Below, piece by piece: positions 17,910 through 25,903 of a stretch of 64,000 nucleotides of DNA (its first letter is position 1; each line of letters starts with the position of its first letter). The stretch spans positions 186,001-250,000 of the forward strand of contig NZ_CANMVL010000009.1 of the NCBI RefSeq assembly GCF_947501415.1, read 5' to 3'. This DNA is from an uncultured Halomonas sp. Lineage in GTDB: Bacteria; Pseudomonadota; Gammaproteobacteria; Pseudomonadales; Halomonadaceae. Below the pieces are notes generated by a model. The model had not been told where the DNA came from and did no database searches. It was given only the letters and a program-made list of their open reading frames with translations. The position numbers and the translations under genes are program-made.

Positions 17910-18731
17910 ATGACCGACAACGAGCGCCTGCAGCACGCCCTGGAGATCGCCAGGGAGGCGGGTGATATGATCCGCAAGGCACGTCATGACCGGGATTTCA
18001 GCCAGTCATACAAGGCTGGCGAGGAGCTGGTGACCGATATCGACGTGGCGGTGGATCGCCATATAAGGGATCGCCTGGAATCCACCTTCCCCGGGGAGGC
18101 CCGTCTCAGCGAGGAGCTCTCCCCCGACCGCAGCGAACTGGCGGCCGAGGGAGCGCTATGGGTCGTCGACCCCATCGATGGCACCGTCAACTTCGCCCAC
18201 GGACTTGCCCATGTGGCCGTCTCCATCGCCTGGCTGGAAGATGGTGCGCTTCGTGTCGGTGTTGTGCATGCTCCCTTCCTGGGCGAGACCTTCACCGCCA
18301 TCCATGGCGAGGGGGCCTGGTGCAACGCTCGACCGATCCACGCCAGCCGCCGCAGGGAGTTGAGCCGCAGCCTGGTTGCCACCGGCTTCCCCTATCGGCG
18401 TGATAGCCGGCCACCGCTGATGCGCCGGCTGGCCGCTGTATTGGAGCAGTGCCAGGATGTGCGTCGCAACGGCTCAGCGGCACTCGACCTATGTGATGTG
18501 GCCTGCGGTCGGCTGGATGCCTACTACGAGAGTGTCTCGCCCTGGGACTTCGCGGCGGGCTGGTTGATCGCCAGGGAGGCGGGTGCCCGGGTCGGTCATC
18601 TCTACCCCTGCCCCGAGGGTATTCCGGAAGCCCTGTATGGCGAGAACCTGCTCGTCTCGAGCCCCGGCATCCACGCCGAGCTGGGCGATCTGCTGCGGCG
18701 TGCAGATGCCGGTGAGCTGAACGGGTCTTGA
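17910..18731 (+). CDS. inositol-monophosphatase-family phosphatase
   Basis: 273-residue Mg-dependent, Li-sensitive-type sugar/nucleotide phosphatase. The metal site is complete: E69 (LSEEL), WVVDPIDGTVNF with D87 and D90, and the C-terminal WDFAAG with D213. RRNGSAALDLCDVACGRLDAYYE is typical of the SuhB/CysQ superfamily. It is more IMPase-like than CysQ-like, and the physiological substrate is open (inositol phosphates, PAP, or histidinol phosphate). It diverges from the HybE-like gene and has a glutaredoxin gene 169 bp downstream. Confidence 0.88.
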   Translation: MTDNERLQHALEIAREAGDMIRKARHDRDFSQSYKAGEELVTDIDVAVDRHIRDRLESTFPGEARLSEELSPDRSELAAEGALWVVDPIDGTVNFAHGLAHVAVSIAWLEDGALRVGVVHAPFLGETFTAIHGEGAWCNARPIHASRRRELSRSLVATGFPYRRDSRPPLMRRLAAVLEQCQDVRRNGSAALDLCDVACGRLDAYYESVSPWDFAAGWLIAREAGARVGHLYPCPEGIPEALYGENLLVSSPGIHAELGDLLRRADAGELNGS

Positions 18732-18900
18732 ATATGGGCCATAACGAGATACGGCGCTTTGTCATGGCCAACCTCAATACTTCCCCATAGCCGCTCTCAA
18801 TGACTCGGCTTGCCGGTACCTATTGGCCAGGGCCCCATCAATCATCGACAATGGTGGCCTGTTTCATTCATGTTCGCGCTGAACGCGCCGAGGAGTTTCG

Positions 18901-19176
18901 ATGTTCGTGACCATCTATGGCCGCCCAGGCTGCCCCTTCTGCGTCTTTGCCAAGGATCTGGCCCAGCGTCTCGAGGCGCGCGATGCCATAGACGGCTATC
19001 GCTATGTCGATATGCCTTCCGAAGGACTGACCAAGGCCGACCTTAGCGTCAAGGTGGGCCAGACCGTACATACCGTGCCTCAGGTGTTCCTCGACGACAC
19101 GCCAATCGGCGGCTTCTCCGAATTCGATCAATACGTGCGTGAGCACCGACTACTGGCTGCCGCCGCAACCCATTGA
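18901..19176 (+). CDS. grxA: glutaredoxin, GrxA-like
   Basis: 91-residue dithiol glutaredoxin that uses glutathione to reduce protein disulfides such as those of ribonucleotide reductase. The active site is CPFC (C11, C14), preceded by IYGRPG and followed by AKDLAQRL. The cis-proline and glutathione-binding TVPQVF and GGFSEF elements are present. The D(I/M)xxEGxTKxDLxxKxGxxVxTVPQ pattern is that of E. coli GrxA rather than GrxC. A GAGGAG sits seven bases before the ATG. It is apparently monocistronic, or read with the following gene on the same strand. Confidence 0.9.
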   Translation: MFVTIYGRPGCPFCVFAKDLAQRLEARDAIDGYRYVDMPSEGLTKADLSVKVGQTVHTVPQVFLDDTPIGGFSEFDQYVREHRLLAAAATH

Positions 19177-19275
19177 TCCAGGGCAACAGCAGCTGCGTGG
19201 TCCAGGCGTTGAAAGGCGCTTCACTGCCGGCGCCTATACTTCCCGCCAGTCATGCCGACAAGGGAAGCGGGTTCG

Positions 19276-20043
19276 ATGCAGAGGGCAGAGTTCATTCAGC
19301 AGCTATGGCTGGATTTCATTCACCAACATCCGGAGATCGGTGGGCTGCGTCTATGGCCCCCCGGCGCCTCGGCAGAATATCTCGCCCTGCTGACCCTCAA
19401 TCACCGCCATCACGGCATGGAAGCCCTGCTGCCATCTCTCGAGCACTTCGGCTTTCGCATCCGCCATCGTCACGCCATGGCGGATCGAGGGTTGCTGGTC
19501 AATCTACTGGCACCTCCTCAGGAGGGGCCGTGGCTGGCGGTCGCCGAACTGCAGATCGGCACCCTGTCGAGACGGCCGAGGGCACTACTGGAAGAGCTCA
19601 TCGATAGAGCACCCGAGACCGCCCACCGCGGCCCCAACCGCCTGTGCCGAGGGCGCCCCTGGCCGATGCCGGAGTGGCAGCGTTACCAGGCGCTTCATCA
19701 GGCACACCCGCTGGCGGCGGTACTGGCCATCAACGGCCCTCGCGTGCATCACGTCGGCTATGACTGCCAACGTCTCGGCACCTCGATTGACGACCTGCAT
19801 CGAGGAATGGAAGAGGCCGGCCTTGCCGGCACCGGTGACCGCCATCATGGCCTCTTCCCCATCTCGCCACTGGTCGACTATCGCTTCTACCCCTCCGGTT
19901 CGCGCAACCTGCCCTTCGCCGAGGGGGACGAACACCGGGTCGAGACCGGCGGCATCGCGCTGGTCGAGAAGTCGGTAACCACTCATCAGGAGCGACTGGT
20001 CGAGCTGCTGCTTCCCCATCACACCCGCTGTGAACTTTCCTGA
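19276..20043 (+). CDS. uncharacterised protein, tentatively DUF1338-like
   Basis: 255 residues, His-rich, with no signal peptide or membrane segment. The layout (LWLDFIHQHPE at the start, AELQIGTLS mid-way, RVHHVGYD in the second half and GGIALVEKS at the end) recalls short DUF1338 proteins, a VOC-fold family that includes 2-oxoadipate dioxygenase/decarboxylase. Candidate Fe ligands are within LNHRHHG and RVHHVGY. The similarity is weak and from memory, so function is not assigned. The start at 19276 has AGGGAAG upstream; an ATG eight codons earlier is possible. It is followed by a strong terminator hairpin at 20148-20180. Confidence 0.65.
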   Translation: MQRAEFIQQLWLDFIHQHPEIGGLRLWPPGASAEYLALLTLNHRHHGMEALLPSLEHFGFRIRHRHAMADRGLLVNLLAPPQEGPWLAVAELQIGTLSRRPRALLEELIDRAPETAHRGPNRLCRGRPWPMPEWQRYQALHQAHPLAAVLAINGPRVHHVGYDCQRLGTSIDDLHRGMEEAGLAGTGDRHHGLFPISPLVDYRFYPSGSRNLPFAEGDEHRVETGGIALVEKSVTTHQERLVELLLPHHTRCELS

Positions 20044-20147
20044 GCTCATCCACATTTTCTGTGGATAACATTGTGAAGCACTCTCTTCAGGCCCCGGGAC
20101 TACCTGACCTGCGGCGCAACGGTCATAAAATCGCCACCCCTGAACGG

Positions 20148-20180
20148 CCACGGCCCGGACGCTGGACGTCCGGGCCGTGG
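20148..20180. terminator. strong hairpin between convergent genes
   Basis: CCACGGCCCGGACG (20148-20161), loop CTGGA, CGTCCGGGCCGTGG (20167-20180): a perfect 14-bp stem. It is placed between the plus-strand gene ending at 20043 and scoB ending at 20203 on the other strand, so it probably serves both. Confidence 0.7.
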
Positions 20181-20202
20181 CGGGATCTGGCAGTGATCGG
20201 TT

Positions 20203-20862
20203 TCAGTCGAAGGTCATTTCCGGAACATGATCAGGCACCACCAGCTTGCCCGCCGTCAGCTCCTTGATCTCCTCCACGCTGACACCCGGTGCACGCTCCT
20301 TGAGATGGAAGGCGCCATCCTTGATCTCCAGGTAGGCGAGATCGGTCAGCACGCGATTGATACAGCCAGCACCTGTCAGCGGCAGGTTGCAGCTCTCGAG
20401 CAGCTTGGACTCACCATGCTTGGAGGCGTGGGTCATGGTGCAGATGATGTTCTCGGCACCCGCGACCAGGTCCATGGCGCCACCCATGCCCTTGATCAGC
20501 TTGCCGGGGATCATCCAGGAGGCGATGTTGCCGTTCTGGTCGACCTCGAAGGCGCCCAGCACGGTCAGGTCAACATGGCCGCCGCGGATCATGCCGAAGG
20601 ACTCCGCCGAGTCGAAGATCGCCGCCCCGGGGCGCGCCGTCACCGTCTGCTTGCCGGCGTTGATCATGTCTGCATCGACCTCCTCCTCGGTGGGAAAGCG
20701 CCCCATGCCGAGCAGGCCATTTTCCGACTGCAGCATCACGTCGATCCCGTCGGGCACATAGTTGGCCACCAGGGTAGGAATGCCGATGCCGAGGTTGACG
20801 TAGAAGCCGTCTTCCAGCTCACGCGCCACGCGCATTGCCATCTGTTCGCGAGTCAGTGCCAT
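20203..20862 (-). CDS. scoB: 3-oxoacid CoA-transferase subunit B
   Basis: Beta subunit of succinyl-CoA:3-ketoacid CoA transferase, which moves CoA from succinyl-CoA to acetoacetate. 219 residues. It carries the catalytic-glutamate segment LQSENGLLGMG and the family signature GGHVDLTVLGAFEVDQNGNIASW. The start at 20862 has GAGG upstream; the open frame extends 42 codons further but overlaps scoA and is not conserved. It follows scoA by 58 bp. The pair is divergent from a LysR-type gene that probably regulates it. Confidence 0.95.
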   Translation of the reverse strand: MALTREQMAMRVARELEDGFYVNLGIGIPTLVANYVPDGIDVMLQSENGLLGMGRFPTEEEVDADMINAGKQTVTARPGAAIFDSAESFGMIRGGHVDLTVLGAFEVDQNGNIASWMIPGKLIKGMGGAMDLVAGAENIICTMTHASKHGESKLLESCNLPLTGAGCINRVLTDLAYLEIKDGAFHLKERAPGVSVEEIKELTAGKLVVPDHVPEMTFD

Positions 20863-20920
20863 CTTGTTGCCTCTTTGTTCGTTGAGAAACAGTCGGTGAT
20901 ATACGCTCGTTGCGCGGGGG

Positions 20921-21622
20921 TCACGCTTCGCGCACGGTGCGCTTCTCGATGCGCTTCTCGAATGAGCCCTGGATGATACGGTCGACATAGATCCCCGGGG
21001 TATGGATCTGATCCGGCTTCAGCTCGCCCGGCTCGACGATCTCCTCGACCTCGACCACCGTGATGCGACCGCAGGTAGCCGCCAGCGGGTTGAAGTTCTG
21101 AGCGGTGTCCCGGTAGACCACGTTGCCGTAACGGTCGGCCTTCCAGCCCTTGATGATGGCGAAGTCGGCGTGAAACGCTTCCTCGAGGATATGCGGACGA
21201 CCATTGAACTCGCGCACCTCCTTGCCCTCACCGATCGGCGTGCCATAGCCCGTGGCGGTATAGAAGGCCGGGATGCCCGCGCCGCCGGCGCGCATCTTTT
21301 CGGCCAGGGTGCCCTGAGGCGTCAGGATGACCTCGATCTCATCGTTGAGCATCTGCTGTTCGAACAGCGCATTCTCACCGACATAGGAGGCATAGATCCG
21401 CGAGATCTGCTTGTCCTCGAGCAGCAGTCCCAGGCCGAAGCCATCGACGCCGCAGTTGTTGGAGATAACGGTCAGGTCCTTCACACCTAGACGCTTGATC
21501 TCGGCAATCAGGTTCTCGGGGATGCCGCAGAGGCCAAAGCCACCGGCGGCGACGGTCATGCCACTCTCGATGCCTGCCATCGCCTCTTCATAGGAGTTAA
21601 CGCGCTTGTCGAATCCGGCCAT
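20921..21622 (-). CDS. scoA: 3-oxoacid CoA-transferase subunit A
   Basis: Alpha subunit of succinyl-CoA:3-ketoacid CoA transferase. 233 residues starting [15 protein letters not shown] at 21622, with AGGTG upstream. The CoA-binding signature [13 protein letters not shown] and the [15 protein letters not shown] segment are intact. The minus frame stays open to 22672, but that extension is the antisense of the LysR gene and is not real. With scoB and bdhA it supports growth on 3-hydroxybutyrate or acetoacetate. Confidence 0.95.
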   Translation of the reverse strand: MAGFDKRVNSYEEAMAGIESGMTVAAGGFGLCGIPENLIAEIKRLGVKDLTVISNNCGVDGFGLGLLLEDKQISRIYASYVGENALFEQQMLNDEIEVILTPQGTLAEKMRAGGAGIPAFYTATGYGTPIGEGKEVREFNGRPHILEEAFHADFAIIKGWKADRYGNVVYRDTAQNFNPLAATCGRITVVEVEEIVEPGELKPDQIHTPGIYVDRIIQGSFEKRIEKRTVREA

Positions 21623-21799
21623 AGGACACCTCATTTGTTGTGGCTGAAAAGTACCCGGGAAGAATAGCGGGTCTGTGGAGAGTCGTAACCCCAGTGTTGG
21701 CCCAGGGGATATATTTGTTAAGTTTGTTTTTTTTATCATTTGATCGCAAAGACTTATTAATTTAACTTTCGTCGCATAGCCTTCGCGGATACCCGCCCC
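21623..21799. promoter_or_regulatory. divergent regulatory region scoA / LysR gene
   Basis: 177 bp, markedly AT-rich between about 21700 and 21775 (with a run of eight T) in an otherwise GC-rich window. GTTAAG near 21717 and TTTAAC near 21770 form a loose dyad. This is the usual layout for a LysR regulator acting on a divergent operon; the operator itself was not identified. Confidence 0.45.
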
Positions 21800-22702
21800 A
21801 TGACCGCCAAACAGCTGCGCGCCTTCCTGGCCGTCGCCCAGACCCTCAGTTTTACACAGGCCTGCGAGCATCTTCACCTCTCCCAGCCGGCGCTGAGCCT
21901 GGCGATCAAGGGCCTCGAGGAGAGCCTCGGCGGACGATTGTTGACGCGCACCACACGCAGTGTGCGCCTGACGCCAGAGGGCGAGTCGCTGGTCCCGCTG
22001 GCCAAGCGATTGCTGGCCGAGTGGGACAACACCGAAGAGTTGATGCGCCAGCGCTTCACCCTGCAGATGGGACGTCTCGGGGTCGCCGCCATGCCCTCCT
22101 TCGCCAGCAATCTGTTGCCCCCCGCCCTGATGGCATTTCGGCAACGTTATCCGCGCATCAACATCACCGTGCATGACGTCATCAATGAGCAGGTCATCGA
22201 TATGGTACGCAACGGCCAGGTGGAGCTGGGTATCGCCTTCGAACCCGAGGCCACGGGCAGCCTCGCCTTCACCCCCCTGTTCAACGACCGCTTCGTGGCC
22301 GTGGTGCCGCCCCGCTCGCTGCTCGCCCGGCATGCCCGGCTTCACTGGGAGATGCTGCTTACCCACGACTTTATTGCCCTGCAGCGCCCCTCCATGGTGC
22401 GCCGGTTGCTGGAGCAGCAGCTGGAGGCCGAAGGGCTGGCGCTGCCCACCGCCTTCGAGAGCCATCAGCTGGCTACCGTCGGCAGGATGGTGGCCAGCGG
22501 GCTGGGCGTCAGCGCCGTCCCCTCGTTGTGCCGTGTCCAGATGGAGGAGCTTGGTGCCTGCTGCCTGCCCCTGGAGGCCCCTGCCATCGAGCGCGCCGTT
22601 GGCATCCTGACCCATGGCGAACTCTCCACCGCTGCCCTGGCCCTGAAGGAGGTCGTCGTCGAAACCCAGCATGCCGCTGACCAGCCCCCTGTCATCCCCT
22701 AG
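21800..22702 (+). CDS. LysR-family transcriptional regulator
   Basis: 300 residues: winged helix at 1-60 ([40 protein letters not shown]) and a periplasmic-binding-protein-like effector domain after residue 90. It is divergent from scoAB, so control of ketone-body CoA transferase in response to acetoacetate, 3-hydroxybutyrate or a CoA ester is the natural guess (inference). The Ser/Thr-Q HTH pattern is normal and no truncation is seen. The acyltransferase gene begins 90 bp downstream on the same strand. Confidence 0.92.
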   Translation: MTAKQLRAFLAVAQTLSFTQACEHLHLSQPALSLAIKGLEESLGGRLLTRTTRSVRLTPEGESLVPLAKRLLAEWDNTEELMRQRFTLQMGRLGVAAMPSFASNLLPPALMAFRQRYPRINITVHDVINEQVIDMVRNGQVELGIAFEPEATGSLAFTPLFNDRFVAVVPPRSLLARHARLHWEMLLTHDFIALQRPSMVRRLLEQQLEAEGLALPTAFESHQLATVGRMVASGLGVSAVPSLCRVQMEELGACCLPLEAPAIERAVGILTHGELSTAALALKEVVVETQHAADQPPVIP

Positions 22703-22792
22703 ATGGCTGGGCGGATTGCTGGCGGTGCTGGGCAGGCACCGGATGATCCTTTAGCATTGCCCTCATTATCGCGACCACCCATGGAGACCGGC

Positions 22793-23662
22793 ATGTCGAC
22801 CCTCAGGGGCATTGTCAGCCTGTTGTTGCTTACCTTGACCACCCTGTTATGGGGTCTTCCCCTGCTTCTGATGACACTGGTCAAGCTGGTGACACCGGGC
22901 CACCGCTTGCGCCTGGCGGTGCTCAAGCTGCTTAACGCGATAGCCCTCAACTGGATCGGTCTCAACCTGTGGTGGATGCGGCACTGGCTGAAACCGAATC
23001 TGGAGATCGAAATTCCGGAAGGTCTCTCCCGTCGGCAGGGCTGGCTGGTGCTCTCCAACCATCGCAGCTGGACCGATATCTTCGTGCTGTTCTTCGCCCT
23101 GCATCGTCGCATTCCCATGCCGCGCTTCTTTCTCAAGCGGGCGTTGATCTGGGTGCCCATCGTGGGACTGGCCTGGTGGGCCCTCGAGTACCCCTTCATG
23201 CGCCGCATGACCGCCGAGCAGAGGGCCCGCCACCCTCATCTCGCCCGTCGCGACCAGGAGGCCACGGAGCGCATGTGTCGGCGTGCCCATGAAATGCCCA
23301 TCGCCATCTTCAACTTCGTGGAGGGCACCCGCTTTACAGCGGCCAAGCAGGCCGCCCAGGGGTCACCCTATCGACACCTGCTGAGGCCACGTGCCGGTGG
23401 TGTCGCTCAGGTACTCAACCTGCTGAGCGATCAGCTCGCCGGCATCATCGATGTTACCCTTCACTACGACAATCCGAATCCGAGCTTCTGGGGCTACCTG
23501 TGCGGTCGCGAGGGTCGTATCGTGATGCAGACCCGTGTCCTGCCGGTCGAAGACTGGATGCATGGCGGCAACTACCAGGACAACGCCAGCGACAAGGAAC
23601 GCTTCCACTCATGGATCAATACGCTTTGGCAGCAAAAGGACGAACGGCTCTCGCGCTTCTGA
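22793..23662 (+). CDS. yihG: YihG-like lysophosphatidic acid acyltransferase
   Basis: 289-residue membrane-associated 1-acyl-glycerol-3-phosphate acyltransferase. A hydrophobic N-terminal helix pair (about 8-40) precedes the catalytic HX4D motif NHRSWTD. FLKRALIWVPIVGLAWWALEYPFMRR and the glycerol-phosphate-binding FVEGTRFT follow. These and the C-terminal SWINTLWQQKDE are shared with E. coli YihG. The start at 22793 is preceded by GGAGACC; an ATG four codons upstream lacks a ribosome site. Its 3' end overlaps the next gene by 52 bp, indicating tight coupling. Confidence 0.88.
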   Translation: MSTLRGIVSLLLLTLTTLLWGLPLLLMTLVKLVTPGHRLRLAVLKLLNAIALNWIGLNLWWMRHWLKPNLEIEIPEGLSRRQGWLVLSNHRSWTDIFVLFFALHRRIPMPRFFLKRALIWVPIVGLAWWALEYPFMRRMTAEQRARHPHLARRDQEATERMCRRAHEMPIAIFNFVEGTRFTAAKQAAQGSPYRHLLRPRAGGVAQVLNLLSDQLAGIIDVTLHYDNPNPSFWGYLCGREGRIVMQTRVLPVEDWMHGGNYQDNASDKERFHSWINTLWQQKDERLSRF

Positions 23663-24534
23663 TCGCCCTGCTGCTACTTACCGGGTGCGCCTCACAGTCG
23701 ACCGACAGGGTCACGCGTGACGCGGCAAAAGCCTCTCGTAACGGTGGCTGGGTTATCGTGCAGCGGGGTGACACCCTGGGCACCCTGGCACAGCGTGCGG
23801 GGGTCCCCCTCGAGCGACTGCAGCGCTTCAATCCGAATGTGAACGCCAGACGCCTGGCCGTTGGCCAGCGACTGCTGATGCCCACCCAGCGCGAACGCGC
23901 CCCCTACCGTGGCCCCTACCGTTATCAGGTGCGCCCCGGTGATACCTATACCCGTATCGCCCGACGCTTCGGGACCCAAGCCTCGCGTATCCAGTCAGCC
24001 AATCCCGGTGTACGGCCCACCGAACTAAAGGTCGGCCAGCTGATCCAGGTCCCGCTTTCCGCGCGCAGCGCGGCTTCCCGCTCCGGTGGCGGCTCAAGCT
24101 CGAGCAAGCCGAGCACTGCGCGTCGAGCCAGCCTGCCGGATCCTGGAGCGCTCCCAGGCTCGGCGCGTCGCTGGCCCTGGCCGCTGGATGACTATCGCAT
24201 CGCCAGAGCCTACGGCACCGACAGCCACGGCACCCTGCAGCCCATGCTGCTGGCTACCCAGCGCGGCGCCAGGGCCAAGGCCGTCGCCTCAGGCGAGGTG
24301 CGTTATGCCGGCAGCATGCGTCAGCTCGGCAAGGTGGTAATCGTCCATCATCCCGACAATCTGCAGAGCGTCTACGCCCTCTGCGATCGCCTGCTGGTGG
24401 AGAGTGGTCAGGACGTCAATCGTGGGGAGGCACTCTGTATCGTGGGCCACAGCAACGCCACCGAGCGCCATGATCTGCTGTTCGACCTTCGCCACGGCGG
24501 CAAGCCGGTCAACCCGCGCCGCGTGCTGCGTTGA
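23611..24534 (+). CDS. LysM lipoprotein with degenerate LytM (M23) domain
   Basis: 307-residue outer-envelope lipoprotein. It has a signal peptide with lipobox LLTGC, two LysM peptidoglycan-binding domains (about 47-91 with VQRGDTLGTLAQRAG and about 103-147 with VRPGDTYTRIARRFG), a Ser-rich linker, and a C-terminal LytM fold. The metal ligands of active M23 peptidases are missing: the HxGxD region reads LQPMLLATQRG, YxH is YALCD, and HxHFE is replaced by LLFDLR. It is thus probably an amidase activator of the EnvC/NlpD type rather than an enzyme. The start at 23611 lies inside yihG. It overlaps the following alkB-like gene by 4 bp. Confidence 0.85.
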   Translation: MDQYALAAKGRTALALLIALLLLTGCASQSTDRVTRDAAKASRNGGWVIVQRGDTLGTLAQRAGVPLERLQRFNPNVNARRLAVGQRLLMPTQRERAPYRGPYRYQVRPGDTYTRIARRFGTQASRIQSANPGVRPTELKVGQLIQVPLSARSAASRSGGGSSSSKPSTARRASLPDPGALPGSARRWPWPLDDYRIARAYGTDSHGTLQPMLLATQRGARAKAVASGEVRYAGSMRQLGKVVIVHHPDNLQSVYALCDRLLVESGQDVNRGEALCIVGHSNATERHDLLFDLRHGGKPVNPRRVLR

Positions 24535-25127
24535 AGCCAGTACTGGAAGCACCACCCCTATGGCTTGGCCATGGTGTGCTGACACCCTCAGAGTCCGACC
24601 GCCTGCTGAGCGAGCTGGATCAAGCGCTCTGCTGGCAGCGTCCCACACTGCGCCTGTATGGTCGCGAACACCCCATCCCACGTCACCAGGTCTGGATGGG
24701 GGATACCAGAGCCTGCTACCGCTATTCCGGGCGTGACTTCACTCCCGAGCCCTGGCATCCGCTCGTGGCCGACCTGCGCGACCGGGTCGACGCCACCCTC
24801 GCCTCAGAGGGTTTCGACGCACGCTTCAATAGTGTGCTGATTAACCGTTATACCGACGGTGAGGAGCGCATGGGCTGGCACAGCGATGATGAGCCAGAGC
24901 TCGGCGATAGCCCACTGGTTGCCGCGCTCAGCCTGGGAGCCGAGCGCCCGCTGCGCTTTCGTTGGAAGAACCGCCAGGCCCCCGCCTTCAATCTCTGGCT
25001 ACCCCACGGTAGCCTGCTGGTGATGGGGCCTGGGGTCCAGGCGCAGTTGCAGCATGCCCTGCTGCCCCGACGCATCCCGGGCCTGCGCATCAGCCTGACC
25101 TTTCGCCGAGTCATCGAATCAGCTTGA
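24531..25127 (+). CDS. AlkB-like 2-oxoglutarate/Fe(II) dioxygenase
   Basis: 198-residue oxidative demethylase resembling AlkB and human ALKBH2/3, which remove 1-meA and 3-meC from DNA. The Fe/2-OG site is complete: GWHSDDEPE (HxD), QHALLPRR (distal His) and RISLTFR (RxxxxxR). The NSVLINRYTDGEERMGWHSD block is diagnostic. The proposed start is TTG at 24531, overlapping the preceding stop (TTGA); an internal GTG at 24576 is the alternative. It terminates the yihG-LytM-alkB run, and hemerythrin is convergent. Confidence 0.88.
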   Translation: MKPVLEAPPLWLGHGVLTPSESDRLLSELDQALCWQRPTLRLYGREHPIPRHQVWMGDTRACYRYSGRDFTPEPWHPLVADLRDRVDATLASEGFDARFNSVLINRYTDGEERMGWHSDDEPELGDSPLVAALSLGAERPLRFRWKNRQAPAFNLWLPHGSLLVMGPGVQAQLQHALLPRRIPGLRISLTFRRVIESA

Positions 25128-25235
25128 GCCTATAAGCCTCTCGTCTGCTCTCCATACCGAACAAGACAGGCTCCTTGGGTGGATGCGATGTCGCGCAACG
25201 AGATAACGGTATAAATATCCTTTTAGCATGCCAGC

Positions 25236-25272
25236 AACAGCCCCTGCCCTCGCAGCGAGCGATGGGGCTGTT
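25236..25272. terminator. hairpin between alkB-like gene and hemerythrin gene
   Basis: AACAGCCCC (25236-25244) pairs with GGGGCTGTT (25264-25272). The 19-nt interior is itself partly self-complementary (CTC...GAG). It is located just before the convergent hemerythrin stop. Confidence 0.5.
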
Positions 25273-25279
25273 CCAAGAC

Positions 25280-25720
25280 CTAGGGCGTCTCACGCTCCTG
25301 CATCTCCTGCCGATAAGTCCTGGCCAGATTCGACTTGGTGGTGTCATCGAATACCCGTCCGGCCAGCTGAAAGACCTCCTGCTCCTCCTCCTCCAGGTGG
25401 TGAAGCACGAGCTCCTGCAGCTTCCTGGCCGCGGCCAGCCAGCCCGGCGAGCTGAAGTCCGTGGTGTCGAGCGCCTCGAGTGCCTCATCAATCTCGTGAT
25501 GCTCGGCGACGCTGTGCCTCGCCTTCTCCTGGGTCAGGTCGTACTCCATCATCGGCACGTAGAGAGAGCGCTCCTCGGCCCCGGCATGATTGATCAGTTC
25601 GGCGCGCAGGCGCCGATAGAGCTCGTCCCGCCCCTCGCTGTCACCGCTGGTTTCGACCAGCAGCGATAACAGTCGACGCTGCTTGTCGTGGCTCTCACGC
25701 AGGGCCTCGAAAATTGTCAT
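25280..25720 (-). CDS. hemerythrin-like (HHE) domain protein
   Basis: 146-residue four-helix-bundle protein expected to bind a di-iron centre; such proteins sense or store O2, NO or iron. Ligand candidates are spaced as in the HHE family: H11 (ESHDKQR), H45 and E49 (INHAGAEER), H69 and H73/H74 (HSVAEHHEIDE), and HHLEEEEQEVF with His plus Glu. The ATG at 25720 has GGAGGAG upstream. It probably stands alone, with agcS lying upstream beyond a large palindrome. Confidence 0.9.
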   Translation of the reverse strand: MTIFEALRESHDKQRRLLSLLVETSGDSEGRDELYRRLRAELINHAGAEERSLYVPMMEYDLTQEKARHSVAEHHEIDEALEALDTTDFSSPGWLAAARKLQELVLHHLEEEEQEVFQLAGRVFDDTTKSNLARTYRQEMQERETP

Positions 25721-25852
25721 GGCACTCTCCTCCGGTAGTCAGCGATGTCATGGGTGGGTTCACTGCCTGGCTGGCAGGACCGCGTACCAGTCTGGTAGGC
25801 AAGAACGATATCGACAAGCCCACGACGCTAGCCACACCAGAACCCCTAACGG

Positions 25853-25880
25853 CAGGAGGCGCCCCGCGGGGCGCCTCCTG
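25853..25880 (-). terminator. 28-bp perfect palindrome after agcS
   Basis: CAGGAGGCGCCCCG/CGGGGCGCCTCCTG is fully self-complementary and lies 24 bp beyond the agcS stop. The U tract is weak, but its position and stability favour a terminator. Confidence 0.6.
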
Positions 25881-25903
25881 TGATGCTGCACAAGCCTGCG
25901 GGA

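Noticed and set aside
21623..22672. A long minus-strand frame extending scoA upstream through the LysR gene
   Set aside because: It is antisense to a clear LysR coding region, has low-complexity His/Gly-rich translation, and scoA has a good internal start at 21622.
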